A DNA stretch of 64,000 nt from Nostoc sp. UHCC 0302 (GCF_038096175.1 NZ_CP151099.1:1180501-1244500); one strand, 5' to 3'. Positions 1 to 10,131 are shown, counted from the first letter of the stretch. The notes: generated by a model not told the origin, from the sequence alone. Numbers and translations are program-made.

Positions 1-2491
1 ACATAGCAGCTTTGTCATGGTTGTCGGCTGCCAAAACTTTGGCAAACTCAGCTCTAGCAAAGGTAAACTGACGATTCAGGTAATACTCTCGTCCTTTGTG
101 ATAATGCTCAATCACTTGTAATTTTTCGCTACTAATTGGATCAGAACGTAAACTCACAAGTTCATATATCGCCACTGGCTCATTTCTGCCCTTAACACGA
201 ATGTAATCTAGTTCCCTAGCCCAAATATTATCTTGGCAAGGTTGATAGGTGTTTTGGCTGATGATTATGTCACAACCATACTGTTTACTGACACTTTCTA
301 GTCGAGAACCAAGGTTAACACCATCGCCAATGGCGGTAAATTCCATCCGCTTACTAGAGCCAATATTGCCACTAATCACGGTATCAGAATTGATGCCAAT
401 GCCAATGTTGATTCTAGGCTTATTAGCTGCGTAGCGACGTTGATTAAATTCGTGCAGGCGAACGCGCATTTCTAAAGATGTTTGGACTGCCATCCAAGCG
501 TGTTCTTCCAAGGGTAGGGGAGAACCAAACACAGCCATGATGGCGTCGCCGATATATTTATCTAGAGTGCCTTTATGTTTAAAGACAGCTTCCACCATTG
601 ATTCAAAATATTCATTGAGCATACTTACCACTTCTTCTGCTTCTAGGTTTTCCGTCAAAGTGGTGTAGCCACGAATATCCGAAAATAAAATTGAAACTTC
701 TTTGCGATCGCCTCCAAGTTTAGCATCATCCAATTTCAGCAATTCTTCCGCTAGTTCCTGAGTCATGTAGCGGTACATGGTACTCTTGAGGCGCTTTTCA
801 TCACTAATATCTTCCATTACCACTAGCGCCCCACGGACTTGCTGTTGGTCGCTGGCATCAGCAATGGTGTTAATCGATAAATTAATACTATGCTGTTCTG
901 TACCAGTGGAGATGAGTGTGCGATCGGGGTAATACTGCTGGCGCTGTTTTAAGTCAGCTGCGTGCAAAGCAGTCTGACACCACTTGTTAAAGTCGCCTTC
1001 TTTGATGCCGATGACATCATTAACTAACTGCCCTTCTAAACGGTCTTCGACTTCAAGTCCTAGTAGACGCTTGGCACTCTCATTAGCGGCGATAATCAAC
1101 CCAGCTTTATCAGTAGAAATCACACCATTGGAAAGACTACGCAGAATATCCCGCTGCATTTGTTCTTGTTGCTTGACTGTGGCAAACAACTGAGCATTTT
1201 GCAACGCCACTCCCGCTTGAATATTAAAAGCTTCCATAAACTCTTCATCATTGCGGTCAAAGCTAGCTTGGAAGCAGTCAGGAGCTTTCGGCCAATTAGC
1301 TGGATTATAAGGTGGAAACTCCCCGGATTTCTTTTTGTTTACTAGCTGCGTAACACCAATTAATTGTTGATCGGCGTTAAATACTGGCATACACAGCAAG
1401 CTGCAAGTGCGATAGCCATTTTGCTGGTCAATTTGTTTAGCAGTATCAGAGTCAGGATGGTCGTATAAATCAAAAGCAATATTCAATTTCTTGCCAGAAA
1501 CAGCTACTATGCCCGCAAACCCTTTACCTATAGGTACTCGCAGCTCTTTAGTTGAGTTATCATCTTGGGTGATTTTCGTCCATAACTCATGGCGATCGCG
1601 GTCTACTAGCCATAGGGTACTGCGATCAGCATCCATTAGTTCTTTCGCCTCATCCATCACCCGCTTCAGGGTGTCTTCTAGGTCGAGGCTACTTTGAGAA
1701 AGTGACTTTATCGCTTTCATTAGCGCCGCTACGGCTCTTTGTTTTTGGGTTGCTACATAAAAAGAGCGGGACGACTCTAAAATTAGTTGAATTGAAGGTG
1801 CAAATTCTTGAAATAATTCTTCGTCAGCCCTACTAAAGCCTTTGGTATCAATGCGTTCTGCCAAAGGGGCATCCGAATTATTAGCAGATTTTAATTTATT
1901 CAGTAATTGTACCACAGCGACTAATTGCCCATGTTCATTTAACAGAGGCAAAGCCAGCATGGTGTAAGTACGATAACCAGTTCTTTTTTCTTGTTCTTGG
2001 GCAAAAAGCGATCGCGGATCGTTATAAAAATCAAAAGGAATATTGATAACTTGCTTTAAAGTGGCGACTTCACCACCAATACCTTTATTTGCTGGGATGC
2101 GAATTTCGAGAGAGCGATCGCCCTCTCCCTCAGCTACTATTGACCAGAGTTCTTGTTTTTCTTCATCCAATAAAAATATTGTTGTGCGGTCTGCTCCTAG
2201 TAATTCACCAGTTTTTAAGGTAATTGAATGCAACATTTCTTGCAGAATTGTTTCAAACCCATGAGAATCCAGCATCGACAGGGTTTGATGGACAATCTGT
2301 AATTTTTGCTCGACATCTTTAACAACCTGCTTAAAAGTATCCTGAGTCAGGGGAGCAAGAAACGTAGAAATAGTTCCTTGTCTATTGGCAAGAGCGCCCA
2401 CAGGAGCAGAATTTGCTTGTAAGTCGAGGTTTTCTTGGTTGCAAACACCAATAATCAAATCGGCGGTTTCCTCACAACTACCTTGTCTCAT
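1..2491 (-). CDS. Class III adenylate cyclase, GAF-GAF-PAS-cyclase (CyaB type), 3' end cut by window
   Basis: Makes a cyclic nucleotide, most likely cAMP, in the cytoplasm. I read about 830 codons from the ATG at 2491; the frame runs off position 1. Order: two GAF domains (about residues 75-230 and 265-415), a PAS domain (about 450-560), then a class III cyclase domain (about 590-770). The first metal Asp lies in FSDIRGYTTLTE (near residue 602), the second in YIGDAIMAVFG, and the transition-state Asn/Arg in GVNLGSRLE. The Lys of RKEVSILF and the Thr of FTAIGDG match the adenine-selecting pair known from CyaB1. The last residues look like the start of a TPR helix pair. In Anabaena CyaB1/CyaB2 the GAF tandem binds cAMP and gives positive feedback. 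Which paralogue this is cannot be decided here. Confidence 0.93.
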   Translation of the reverse strand, partial: MRQGSCEETADLIIGVCNQENLDLQANSAPVGALANRQGTISTFLAPLTQDTFKQVVKDVEQKLQIVHQTLSMLDSHGFETILQEMLHSITLKTGELLGADRTTIFLLDEEKQELWSIVAEGEGDRSLEIRIPANKGIGGEVATLKQVINIPFDFYNDPRSLFAQEQEKRTGYRTYTMLALPLLNEHGQLVAVVQLLNKLKSANNSDAPLAERIDTKGFSRADEELFQEFAPSIQLILESSRSFYVATQKQRAVAALMKAIKSLSQSSLDLEDTLKRVMDEAKELMDADRSTLWLVDRDRHELWTKITQDDNSTKELRVPIGKGFAGIVAVSGKKLNIAFDLYDHPDSDTAKQIDQQNGYRTCSLLCMPVFNADQQLIGVTQLVNKKKSGEFPPYNPANWPKAPDCFQASFDRNDEEFMEAFNIQAGVALQNAQLFATVKQQEQMQRDILRSLSNGVISTDKAGLIIAANESAKRLLGLEVEDRLEGQLVNDVIGIKEGDFNKWCQTALHAADLKQRQQYYPDRTLISTGTEQHSINLSINTIADASDQQQVRGALVVMEDISDEKRLKSTMYRYMTQELAEELLKLDDAKLGGDRKEVSILFSDIRGYTTLTENLEAEEVVSMLNEYFESMVEAVFKHKGTLDKYIGDAIMAVFGSPLPLEEHAWMAVQTSLEMRVRLHEFNQRRYAANKPRINIGIGINSDTVISGNIGSSKRMEFTAIGDGVNLGSRLESVSKQYGCDIIISQNTYQPCQDNIWARELDYIRVKGRNEPVAIYELVSLRSDPISSEKLQVIEHYHKGREYYLNRQFTFARAEFAKVLAADNHDKAAM

Positions 2492-2902
2492 TGAATATCC
2501 AATCTGAAATTGCGTTAGCTCTAGTTAACCCGCGACTTAGGATTCGCAGATATGACCAACCCACTGTAACGATTACCTAGTAGACTGGCAACGCTTGTGG
2601 AGGTACTGTATACATACTTCCCAATCCTCTAGTTAAAGTAACAATTTCTTCAAAAAGGGGCTGGAGACTGGGAGAATAACTAATGCCCAATGCCCGATTT
2701 TCAAGACAGTATAAACTTGTGTAACAATCTTTCGGTTTTTGCGTAAAGCCTAGATGAGGAAGTGAAGTTATAGATCAGGGACACAAAATTCCATCTGGAA
2801 AGTTTCTAGATGATTGACTGCTTTTTGTTTGCGTAAATCCTCAGTAATGAGTTTTCAAATATTGAACTCAATTGCTGTTTTTTGCAAAAGGGAAATTTAC
2901 AT
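2492..2902. other. Intergenic region with divergent promoters, no gene seen
   Basis: The 411 bases between the divergent cyclase and the small proline-rich gene must hold both promoters. I see no convincing ORF, RNA gene or strong hairpin. The DNA is AT-rich towards 2800-2900. Confidence 0.5.
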
Positions 2903-3193
2903 ATGACTCACACATCAGGGCTATCAAACAATTTAGGGAATAATGAGGAAGCGATCACAACTTCCCAAGAGCAAGAATTTACACAAACTTCTGGTCTAAC
3001 CCTACAGGCACTTGGTGATTTTCCACCACTTCCACCGCCACCACCACCACCGCCACCACCATTACCACAGCCCAGTGGCAATAATGCAGGTCTGATAAAT
3101 TCAGACATCATAAAAAAGGTATCGACCTCCACACTAAAAACCTCTAGTAAATCTGAAGATTCATCTAACTCTTCGAGTGTTTCCCAGATTTAA
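2903..3193 (+). CDS. Small secretome-adjacent proline-rich protein (96 aa), function unknown
   Basis: No family recognised. The ATG at 2903 is preferred over an upstream TTG at 2882 because a purine-rich AAGGGAAA stretch lies about 6-13 bases upstream. The protein is Ser/Thr/Asn-rich with no signal peptide and no membrane segment. A central run FPPLPPPPPPPPPPLPQP contains ten consecutive prolines, which would need EF-P for translation. The C-terminal third is very rich in Ser, Thr and Lys (KTSSKSEDSSNSSS). It lies about 250 bases upstream of a TPS exoprotein gene on the same strand, so a joint transcript is possible. The opposite frame is also open because of the GGN repeats, but it has no start signal. 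Confidence 0.6.
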   Translation: MTHTSGLSNNLGNNEEAITTSQEQEFTQTSGLTLQALGDFPPLPPPPPPPPPPLPQPSGNNAGLINSDIIKKVSTSTLKTSSKSEDSSNSSSVSQI

Positions 3194-3242
3194 TCCAGTT
3201 CATTCAATAAGTTTAGGCTTCTATAAAGACATCAGTTTATCC

Positions 3243-3312
3243 CACCTTTAAACCCTCCACCCCTCTTGATTTACTTCGAAATAGTGAAACCATAGAGGGG
3301 TATGGAAAGGTG
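3243..3312. repeat. Long imperfect hairpin between small gene and exoprotein gene
   Basis: CACCTTT (3243-3249) and ACCCCTCT (3259-3266) pair with AGAGGGGT (3294-3301) and AAAGGTG (3306-3312). The two stems are separated by internal loops. It could be a partial terminator or attenuator for the upstream small gene, or a REP-type spacer repeat. Confidence 0.5.
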
Positions 3313-3439
3313 AAAATTAAAGTTATTCATCTCTGTGACCAAAGAGAGGTTTACGCATAAGGTTTTTTCATATTTATTAGTGAGTACAATTTTTTCTGAA
3401 CCCAATTTGGTAGTTCATAATTCAGAGGCACATTCTAAG

Positions 3440-5854
3440 ATGACTCAAAGGGGCAAAGGCCGCTCTTGGCAATTAGGTTTAGCAAGTTCTTTAGCAACTG
3501 CTGGAGCATTATTGTCTCTCAGTATCACCTCTCCTTTCGTAAATTCTGCCTTTGCTCAAAGTGCAATCACTCCTGATGACACATTAGAAAATAAATCTCA
3601 AGTTATAAACAATTACCGCGGTGATCCTACAACTGAAGTGTTGACAGGAGGAACACGTCGCAGCAACAATCTGTTTCATAGTTTTTTGGAATTTAACGTT
3701 AGTGAAGGACAATCTGCATTTTTTTTGAATCCTAGCAGTGATATTCAAAATATTCTGGTTAGGGTAACGGGTAGTAAGCCCTCTCACATTCTGGGTCAGA
3801 TCGGAACTTTTGGTTCTTATGCCAATCTGTTTTTAATTAATCCCAACGGGATCGTTTTTGGGGCGAAAGCTACATTAAATGTTAGTGGTTCGTTTGTGGC
3901 TAGTACAGCTAACGGCATCAAATTTAATGATGGTGCTTTTAGTGACAATGCTCCTCCAACAACGCCTCTACTGACAGTGAGTGTACCGATTGGGTTGCAA
4001 TTTAGGGGGGCTGGTGGAGAGATTAAGATTGACGGGCAGACTGATGGGGAAGGATATCTCCAAGTGCAACCAGGTAAGACCTTGGCATTAGTGGGCGGCA
4101 ATGTCAGCTTGAGCGGAAGAGGTGATCAAATACAACTCTACGCACCAAATGGTCAGATTGCTTTGGGAGGAATACTGGGAGCAGGAACAATCGGACTGAA
4201 CCTAGAGAATGCGGATAGCAACAACCAGATTTTAAGCTTTCCTACTAACGTAGCATTAGCAGATGTATCATTCAGCAATCAGACCATAGTTGATGTCACA
4301 GGTGAGGGCGGCGGATATATCCAGATACAGGGTAAACGCATCGCGCTCAAAGATGGGTCAAGAGTTGACGCACAGACTTTAGGTAGTCAAAACGGCAGAG
4401 GAATCTTTATTCAGGCAGAGCAGTTAACCATCCAAGATGGATCAGTAGTTAATGCTTCCACCTACGGAGAGGGTACTGGGGGAAGTTTAGTGGTGAAGGC
4501 AACTGACTTTGTGGAAGTGAGCGGAATTAATGCAGATGCTAAACCAAGTGGTTTGTTTGCTGAGACTTATAGTAAAGGTGCGGCAGGCGACGTGACCATT
4601 GAAACAGGACGATTAATTGTTGAAAATGGGGGAAACATAGCAGCATCTGCTCGCGAAGGTAGCGCAGGTATTGGAGGAAATTTAGAAGTAACCGCTGATT
4701 TAATAAAACTGAGCGGTTCACCACTTCCTAAATTTCCTAGCGGTTTGTTTGCTCAAACTTACGGTAGCAACGATGCAGGTTCTTTAACGATTAAGACAAG
4801 GCAGTTAATTGTCCAGGATGGAGCGCAGATAGTAGCAGGAACTCAACCAGGTAGCCAAGGCAATGGAGGAACTCTTAGCATAAATGCTTCTGACTTCATA
4901 GAGCTAAGCGGAAAAGCACCAGTTGGTGACAATACCAGTGGCTTGTTTGCGCGAAGTTTGGGTAGTGGAGATGCAGGTTCTATTTCTATTACTACAGAAC
5001 AGTTGAATGTACGAGATCAGGCTCAAGTAACGGTGAGTGCTTTAGAAGGAGGAAATGCAGGCAACCTGTTAATCATAGCCGACGAAATCCGTCTAGATAG
5101 AGAAGGAAAACTGCTTGCTCAAACCACATCAGGTAATGGTGGCAATATTAAACTACAAGTAGAAAACTTACTGCAATTACGCAATAAAAGTCAAATCTCT
5201 ACTACAGCAGGCACTGATGATAGTGGTGGTGGAAATGGAGGAAATATCAAAATTGATACCCCTGATGGTTTTATTGTTGCTGTACCTGATGAAAATAGCG
5301 ATATCAGCGCTAATGCTTTTGGAGGCAAAGGTGGCAATGTCGATATCAAAGCTTTTGGGATTTACGGCACGCAACCTCGAAAAAAACCGACCCAATTTAG
5401 TGATATTACTGCCAGTTCTCAGGTTGGGCTAAACGGTGTAATTAGAATCACCACCCCCGATGTTAACCCTAACGAGAGATTAATCAACTTGCCCACTCAA
5501 CTGGTTCAGCCAAAGCTAGCTCAAGTATGTAAAGCGAATGTAGGTCGAAATCAAAATAGTTTTACTATCACTGGACGCGGCGGTGTGCCTTCTAGCCCTA
5601 CAGAACCCCTAAGTGCTGATGCTGTTCTAGCAGATTGGATTACTCTCGATAAAGTTAATGAAAGTGCCTCTAATCAAAATGTGAGTAACGCTAATATTCC
5701 CACTCAAGCCAGCCCAGAAGCGATTGTGGAAGCTAACGGTTGGGAAGTCAATGCTAAGGGAGAGGTAGTTCTCATAGCTAATGCATCCAGCGTCACGCCC
5801 CATACTTCTTGGCAACAATCAACTGATTGTGATGTAGCTCAAGCATCGTCTTGA
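3440..5854 (+). CDS. Filamentous haemagglutinin N-terminal (TPS) domain exoprotein
   Basis: A predicted two-partner-secretion passenger exported to the surface or medium, probably for adhesion. The ATG at 3440 gives a clean signal peptide (basic start MTQRGKGRSW, hydrophobic core LATAGALLSLSIT, cleavage after NSAFAQ) with an AGAGG box 11 bases upstream. A GTG at 3335 would add 35 residues and make an extended signal region. The TPS domain (about residues 45-300) has the hallmark NPNGIVFG near residue 134, followed by VSGSFVAST. After it come Gly/Asn-rich beta-helix repeats, several with the pattern GGxLxIxAxDFxELSG. The C-terminal block from LAQVCKANVGRN to VLADWITL is the ending common in cyanobacterial members. 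No TpsB (FhaC/ShlB) gene is visible in the window. Confidence 0.9.
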   Translation: MTQRGKGRSWQLGLASSLATAGALLSLSITSPFVNSAFAQSAITPDDTLENKSQVINNYRGDPTTEVLTGGTRRSNNLFHSFLEFNVSEGQSAFFLNPSSDIQNILVRVTGSKPSHILGQIGTFGSYANLFLINPNGIVFGAKATLNVSGSFVASTANGIKFNDGAFSDNAPPTTPLLTVSVPIGLQFRGAGGEIKIDGQTDGEGYLQVQPGKTLALVGGNVSLSGRGDQIQLYAPNGQIALGGILGAGTIGLNLENADSNNQILSFPTNVALADVSFSNQTIVDVTGEGGGYIQIQGKRIALKDGSRVDAQTLGSQNGRGIFIQAEQLTIQDGSVVNASTYGEGTGGSLVVKATDFVEVSGINADAKPSGLFAETYSKGAAGDVTIETGRLIVENGGNIAASAREGSAGIGGNLEVTADLIKLSGSPLPKFPSGLFAQTYGSNDAGSLTIKTRQLIVQDGAQIVAGTQPGSQGNGGTLSINASDFIELSGKAPVGDNTSGLFARSLGSGDAGSISITTEQLNVRDQAQVTVSALEGGNAGNLLIIADEIRLDREGKLLAQTTSGNGGNIKLQVENLLQLRNKSQISTTAGTDDSGGGNGGNIKIDTPDGFIVAVPDENSDISANAFGGKGGNVDIKAFGIYGTQPRKKPTQFSDITASSQVGLNGVIRITTPDVNPNERLINLPTQLVQPKLAQVCKANVGRNQNSFTITGRGGVPSSPTEPLSADAVLADWITLDKVNESASNQNVSNANIPTQASPEAIVEANGWEVNAKGEVVLIANASSVTPHTSWQQSTDCDVAQASS

Positions 5855-5875
5855 ACTATTAAGTTTTCTCTGTGT

Positions 5876-5928
5876 CTTGGTGTCTTAATGGTTCGATAAC
5901 AAATTTGTTGAACCACTAAGACACTAAG
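5876..5928. terminator. Inverted repeat between convergent genes, likely bidirectional terminator
   Basis: The 19-base arm at 5876-5894 pairs with 5910-5928. The two mismatched positions are both G:T wobbles and the loop is 15 bases. It lies exactly between the convergent exoprotein and glycosyltransferase genes. The text also resembles a spacer repeat common in Nostoc (motif GAACCACTAAGACAC). Confidence 0.6.
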
Positions 5929-5940
5929 TATGTGTATAAA

Positions 5941-7218
5941 TTAAGCTGCAATCCGAGTTCGGCTCTGCGGTACAGATGCGGCTGGAGCCAGCAGATGAGT
6001 ATATAGTTGAGTCAATCGGGATGCTACACTATACCAGCTAAAGGCGATTTCTGTCCGTTGCTGCGCTGCTTTACCTAACTGGTCTCGCCATGTCGGGTTA
6101 GCGAGAATGCTGTCTATGGCAGCAGCAAATGCTACTTCGTCTTTAGGGGGCGCAAGTAAGCCAGTGACTTCTGGAACAACAGTAAATTGCAATCCGCCAA
6201 CGTTACTAGCTACTACTGGAGTTTGACTAGCCATTGCTTCTATGGCAACTAAACCGAAAGGTTCGTAGTGGCTTGGGACTACGCAGACATCGGCAGCAGC
6301 GTAGTAGAAGGGGAGGATAGCCTCATTTAGACGACCAGGAAATGTGGTGCAATCTTCTAGCCCAAGCTCTGCGACAATACTGGCAATGCGATCGCGTTCT
6401 ATGCCATCACTCTGACCAGGACGGCTACCACCCCCAATCACTAGCTGGAGGTTAGCTTCTCCTCTTAAACTAGATTTAGCAACGGCTCTTACTAAGGTTT
6501 CAATGCCTTTGCGTCGATCAAAACGACCAACGTAAAGAACCATTTTGGCATCTTGGGCAATTCCTAGCTTTTCTCGTGCGTCAGACCGCTCAATTTTCCC
6601 AAACTTATCAGTATCAGTACCACAAGGAATCATTTCAATTTGTCCCTTGCTGGAAACAAGTATCCGCATATCTTTCTGCTCTTGCGGACTGGTTGCAACT
6701 ACGCGGTCTACTGTTTCTAAACAGGCTTTTTCTACAGCTAATCGTTGGGTAGCAATTAAGGGAACATCACTAATACTTCTATATTTAACTGCTCCTAGAG
6801 AGTGGTAAGTATGAACTTGAACTAGCGGTTGCAGCTTTTTCAATTCCATTCCCACCCAAGAGGACAACCAGTAATTAGTATGAATTAGGGAATAACAAAA
6901 TCCTTGCTGCTGCTGGAATTGCTGAAAGTGAGTGATGAATTCAGGTAAATGCTCAAATAAGTTATCTCGTCCAATGAATTCAGCTGGCCCAGCTTTTAAC
7001 CGAATAGTACGACAGTTTGAATTATGTTGAACGATCGCAGCTTGTTCAAGACTACTGCGACGCGTGAACATATCTACTTGCCAACCTTGTTCCGCTAGTG
7101 CATATCCTACTTGACGCACATAGACATTTTGACCCCCAGCTTCTTCTTGTCCAATTTCAGCGGCTGGGTCGCCATCAACTGAAATGAGGGCAATACGGTA
7201 TCTGTCATTCTGGAACAT
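5941..7218 (-). CDS. Family 4/1 glycosyltransferase, sucrose-phosphate-synthase-like
   Basis: A retaining GT-B glycosyltransferase of 425 residues. The N-terminal domain has the GGQNVYVRQVGYAL donor/acceptor loop typical of sucrose-phosphate synthases and MshA-type enzymes. The C-terminal domain has VLYVGRFDRRKGIETL and the E-x7-E motif in HYEPFGLVAIEAMASQ (Glu 319 and 327). Cyanobacterial minimal sucrose-phosphate synthases lack the phosphatase domain and have about this length, so sucrose synthesis is a real possibility, but other GT4 roles cannot be excluded. It is a single gene, convergent with the exoprotein. The start at 7218 is well placed (MFQNDRYRIALISVDGDPA). Confidence 0.85.
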   Translation of the reverse strand: MFQNDRYRIALISVDGDPAAEIGQEEAGGQNVYVRQVGYALAEQGWQVDMFTRRSSLEQAAIVQHNSNCRTIRLKAGPAEFIGRDNLFEHLPEFITHFQQFQQQQGFCYSLIHTNYWLSSWVGMELKKLQPLVQVHTYHSLGAVKYRSISDVPLIATQRLAVEKACLETVDRVVATSPQEQKDMRILVSSKGQIEMIPCGTDTDKFGKIERSDAREKLGIAQDAKMVLYVGRFDRRKGIETLVRAVAKSSLRGEANLQLVIGGGSRPGQSDGIERDRIASIVAELGLEDCTTFPGRLNEAILPFYYAAADVCVVPSHYEPFGLVAIEAMASQTPVVASNVGGLQFTVVPEVTGLLAPPKDEVAFAAAIDSILANPTWRDQLGKAAQQRTEIAFSWYSVASRLTQLYTHLLAPAASVPQSRTRIAA

Positions 7219-7692
7219 AGTCTAGTTTTACCTCAAGGCAACTAATCCTGCCTCAGACGCCAGAAGTTAAGGTGATTTTAGCCTTTTCTCAAGGCCAAGG
7301 GCAGGTACAACGAAGCGTAAAGTTACCAGCCAAGGACACTGACGAGGACAGGGCATTACTTGTAAGAATGCTGCTCGTTCAATCTCCTCTCAATGCCTAC
7401 GAAGTTAGCTGACGGGCTAGGACTGAGAGATGTCCTTCTTCAAAAAGTTGTGAGTTGCAAGCTATGAGTTGCCAGTTACATATTTAATAACTTCTAACTC
7501 TTCACTCCTAACTCTTTACTTTTCCCCAGATACGCCCCAAACTTGGTTCCTCCGCTCCTGGCTACTCTTGTAAACAAATATGTTTAGGGTAGATAGTGGA
7601 TTAGGCAGACTGATTTATATTTGTTCATACATTAACGTATACTCTTATGCTTAGTCAAGCGGATGAACAAAAAAAGTGTGATTACAATCACT
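7219..7692. other. Intergenic spacer, no gene recognised
   Basis: This 474-base stretch between two minus-strand genes holds the promoter of the glycosyltransferase at its left end. It includes typical spacer text (GAGTTGCCAGTT, TAACTCTTCACTCCTAACTC) and shows no supported ORF, tRNA or strong terminator. A short plus-strand ORF starting at 7647 mostly overlaps the next gene in antisense and is not supported. Confidence 0.5.
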
Positions 7693-10131
7693 TCAAACAG
7701 TTACTGATAATGCTTCTAGGCGAACTTTGCCAAAGCGATCGCACTGCAATTTTTGTCCCTCAAAAGAGACTTCTGCATCGTCTACCCAAGCTTGCTGTAG
7801 CTTCATGCCATGCAGATGTAGTTGCACACTTGTGTAAGGAAAAGGATAATCACCCTGTTCCTGCCAAGTGATTTCTAAACCGTTTGCCGATTGTGTGATC
7901 TGGAATTGATCCAATCGGGATGCACCATAACCATCACCCGCATCACTGTACAGCTGACTCACACTGGTATCCTGTACAGGTGGATATATATGCAGAGTTA
8001 GTTGTTTGCCTTCTGCCATTGGTAAGATGCTCCCCGCTTTCACTAACAAGGGAATCCTGTCTAGTGGTGCTTGCAGATGTACTTGTTGCTGATTCTCAAT
8101 CACAGTATCATCCCAGAAATTATACCAACATCCTGGGGGTAAAATGACTGAGCGTGAGTCTGCCCCTGCTTCAACAATTGGGCAAACCAGCAACGCATCA
8201 CCTAACAAGAAAGCATCTTCGACATCCCAAAGTGCAGCGTTATCACTGGCAGACCAAAACACGGGACGCACAGGAGGATAACCTTTTTGTGTAGCTTCCC
8301 AAGACAGAGTATAAAAGTAGGGAAGCAGCCGATAACGTAATTGTAGAAATGAACGAATGATACTCAGATAAGGTTCGCCATAAGTCCACGGTGTGCGGTG
8401 TTCTACGTTATTGGAAGAGTGGGTGCGGCAAAAAGTGAGAAAGGTTGACATCTGGAACCAGCGCAGGTAAAGTTCGCCACCAGGATTTCCTTGGAAACCA
8501 CCGATGTCTGGGCCGCTATAGGGAATGCCGGAAAGCCCTAACCCTACTATGGTTGATATAGTTTGGCGCAACGCCCGCCAACTACATTCAACGTCGCCAG
8601 TCCAAGTCCAAGCATAGCGCTGAAGTCCTGCCCAACCTGCACGAGAAACAATGAAAGGACGCTGTTCGGAGCGATATTGACGCAAACTTTCGTAGCCTGC
8701 TTCAGCTTGTAGTAAACCGTAAACATTGTGTGCTTCGCGATGATCCCCGCCTCTGCCTTCCATGAAGTGTTGGGTGACTTTGGGTAAAGAGCGATCGCCT
8801 GAAATAATAAAAGCAGCTGGCTCATTCATATCGTGCCAAAATCCTGCTACACCCACATCTAGCAAGTATGCATACTGCCGACTCCACCATCTGCGAACCT
8901 TGGGATTGGTAAAATCAGGGAATACACACCAACCAGGCCATACAGGTGCAACTACTAGTTCTCCATTAGGGAGTTTGCAAAATCCATCTAATATCTGTCC
9001 TTCAAGAAATAAGTTGCTATCACGGCTGTACTTAATTCCAGGGTTAAGAATTGCGATAAATTGCACTCCCAACTCTGCAAGTTCTTGTGTAAAACTTGCT
9101 AATTGGGGAAAGCGTTCTGGGTCGATTGTAAATGCTCTGTTGCCAACTTGACAATCGATATCTAAATGAATCGCGCTCAAAGGTATATTATGAAATTGAA
9201 AAGCTTTAGCTTCTTCTCTAACTGCTTGTTCGGTACGATATCCCCATTTAGATTGGTGGTAACCTAATGCCCAACGTGGAGGCAAGGGAGCGCGTCCAGT
9301 TAACTCAGTGTAGCGTTCTAGGAGTTGCGCGGGTGAGCCAGTAATAAAATAGTAACGTAGCGCTCCTCCTGTAAAGTTAGCTGTGGCAGTTTCAGCAAAA
9401 GTAAAATTGGCATCAAAAGAATTTTCATAGAAAATTAAATAACTACCAGATGAGTGAAACCCCAAATATACAGGAATGCAGAGATACATGGGATCAGCAC
9501 CAGGAGTATATTTGCCAGCAGCGTCATAGTTCCACATCCGATAAATTTTACTTTGTTGCTGCTCATCTTTGGCTGCGCGTAAGTTGAGAGAAGAAGCCCG
9601 TTCTCCTAGTCCGTAGATGTGTTCTTCTGGTCTGAGTTGTGCTTGATGAATCCATCCCTCACCTTTGCTTTGTGGTGGTAATTCTTCCCGCAGGATTTGC
9701 CCAGAATTATCTAAAAATTTCAGGCTACCATCTACTTCAATAATTACTTTTAACTCACGACTTGATACAGAGTAGTTACTACCAGTTTGTGCCAATTGAG
9801 TTTCTACTTCCTGCCATTCGTGGCGAACAATTCCGTAGGGGATTGGCGGGATTCCGGGTTTCCAGTCAATTCGAACTAAATCTTCAGCAAGAAAAGAAAC
9901 TTCTAATTCTGCAAGTTCAAAGTAAAAGTTAGCACCTGTAGATTTCGGTTCAGCACGAAGTAATTTTCCTGGTTTTTCAAAACCTTCTTCAGTGGGTGCA
10001 AGTGTAAACTGACGTTCTATGATGTCTCGCTTACGAGTGTACAAAAATGCTTTTGGAGCATAGCTCAAATAGAATAATGAACCAACTAAATACTTAAATT
10101 TTAATTGGATTTGCTTAAATCTATCTATCAT
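7693..10131 (-). CDS. GH31 alpha-glucosidase family protein
   Basis: A glycoside hydrolase of 812 residues that removes alpha-linked glucose (or a related sugar) from oligosaccharide ends. The catalytic nucleophile is Asp 434 in WHDMNEPAAF, and the acid/base Asp 513 is in TWTGDVECSW. Other GH31 blocks are PPRWALGYHQSKWGY, SGIPYSGPDIGGF and FLTFCRTHSSNN. The N-terminal beta-sandwich (about residues 30-270) and the C-terminal beta domains are present, so the protein is full length. No signal peptide is evident; the first 30 residues are moderately hydrophobic but lack a cleavage motif. It follows the glycosyltransferase on the same strand but 474 bases away, so it is probably separately transcribed. 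Exact substrate is unknown. Confidence 0.93.
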   Translation of the reverse strand: MIDRFKQIQLKFKYLVGSLFYLSYAPKAFLYTRKRDIIERQFTLAPTEEGFEKPGKLLRAEPKSTGANFYFELAELEVSFLAEDLVRIDWKPGIPPIPYGIVRHEWQEVETQLAQTGSNYSVSSRELKVIIEVDGSLKFLDNSGQILREELPPQSKGEGWIHQAQLRPEEHIYGLGERASSLNLRAAKDEQQQSKIYRMWNYDAAGKYTPGADPMYLCIPVYLGFHSSGSYLIFYENSFDANFTFAETATANFTGGALRYYFITGSPAQLLERYTELTGRAPLPPRWALGYHQSKWGYRTEQAVREEAKAFQFHNIPLSAIHLDIDCQVGNRAFTIDPERFPQLASFTQELAELGVQFIAILNPGIKYSRDSNLFLEGQILDGFCKLPNGELVVAPVWPGWCVFPDFTNPKVRRWWSRQYAYLLDVGVAGFWHDMNEPAAFIISGDRSLPKVTQHFMEGRGGDHREAHNVYGLLQAEAGYESLRQYRSEQRPFIVSRAGWAGLQRYAWTWTGDVECSWRALRQTISTIVGLGLSGIPYSGPDIGGFQGNPGGELYLRWFQMSTFLTFCRTHSSNNVEHRTPWTYGEPYLSIIRSFLQLRYRLLPYFYTLSWEATQKGYPPVRPVFWSASDNAALWDVEDAFLLGDALLVCPIVEAGADSRSVILPPGCWYNFWDDTVIENQQQVHLQAPLDRIPLLVKAGSILPMAEGKQLTLHIYPPVQDTSVSQLYSDAGDGYGASRLDQFQITQSANGLEITWQEQGDYPFPYTSVQLHLHGMKLQQAWVDDAEVSFEGQKLQCDRFGKVRLEALSVTV

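Noticed and set aside
2908-3132. Minus-strand glycine-rich protein opposite the polyproline gene
   Set aside because: It is the antisense of CCN codons and has no start signal; the plus-strand frame has a ribosome binding site.
7250-7480. Possible structured RNA upstream of the GT4 gene
   Set aside because: Some short complementary pieces were seen, but no pattern matching tmRNA, RNase P, 6S RNA, Yfr1 or a known riboswitch.
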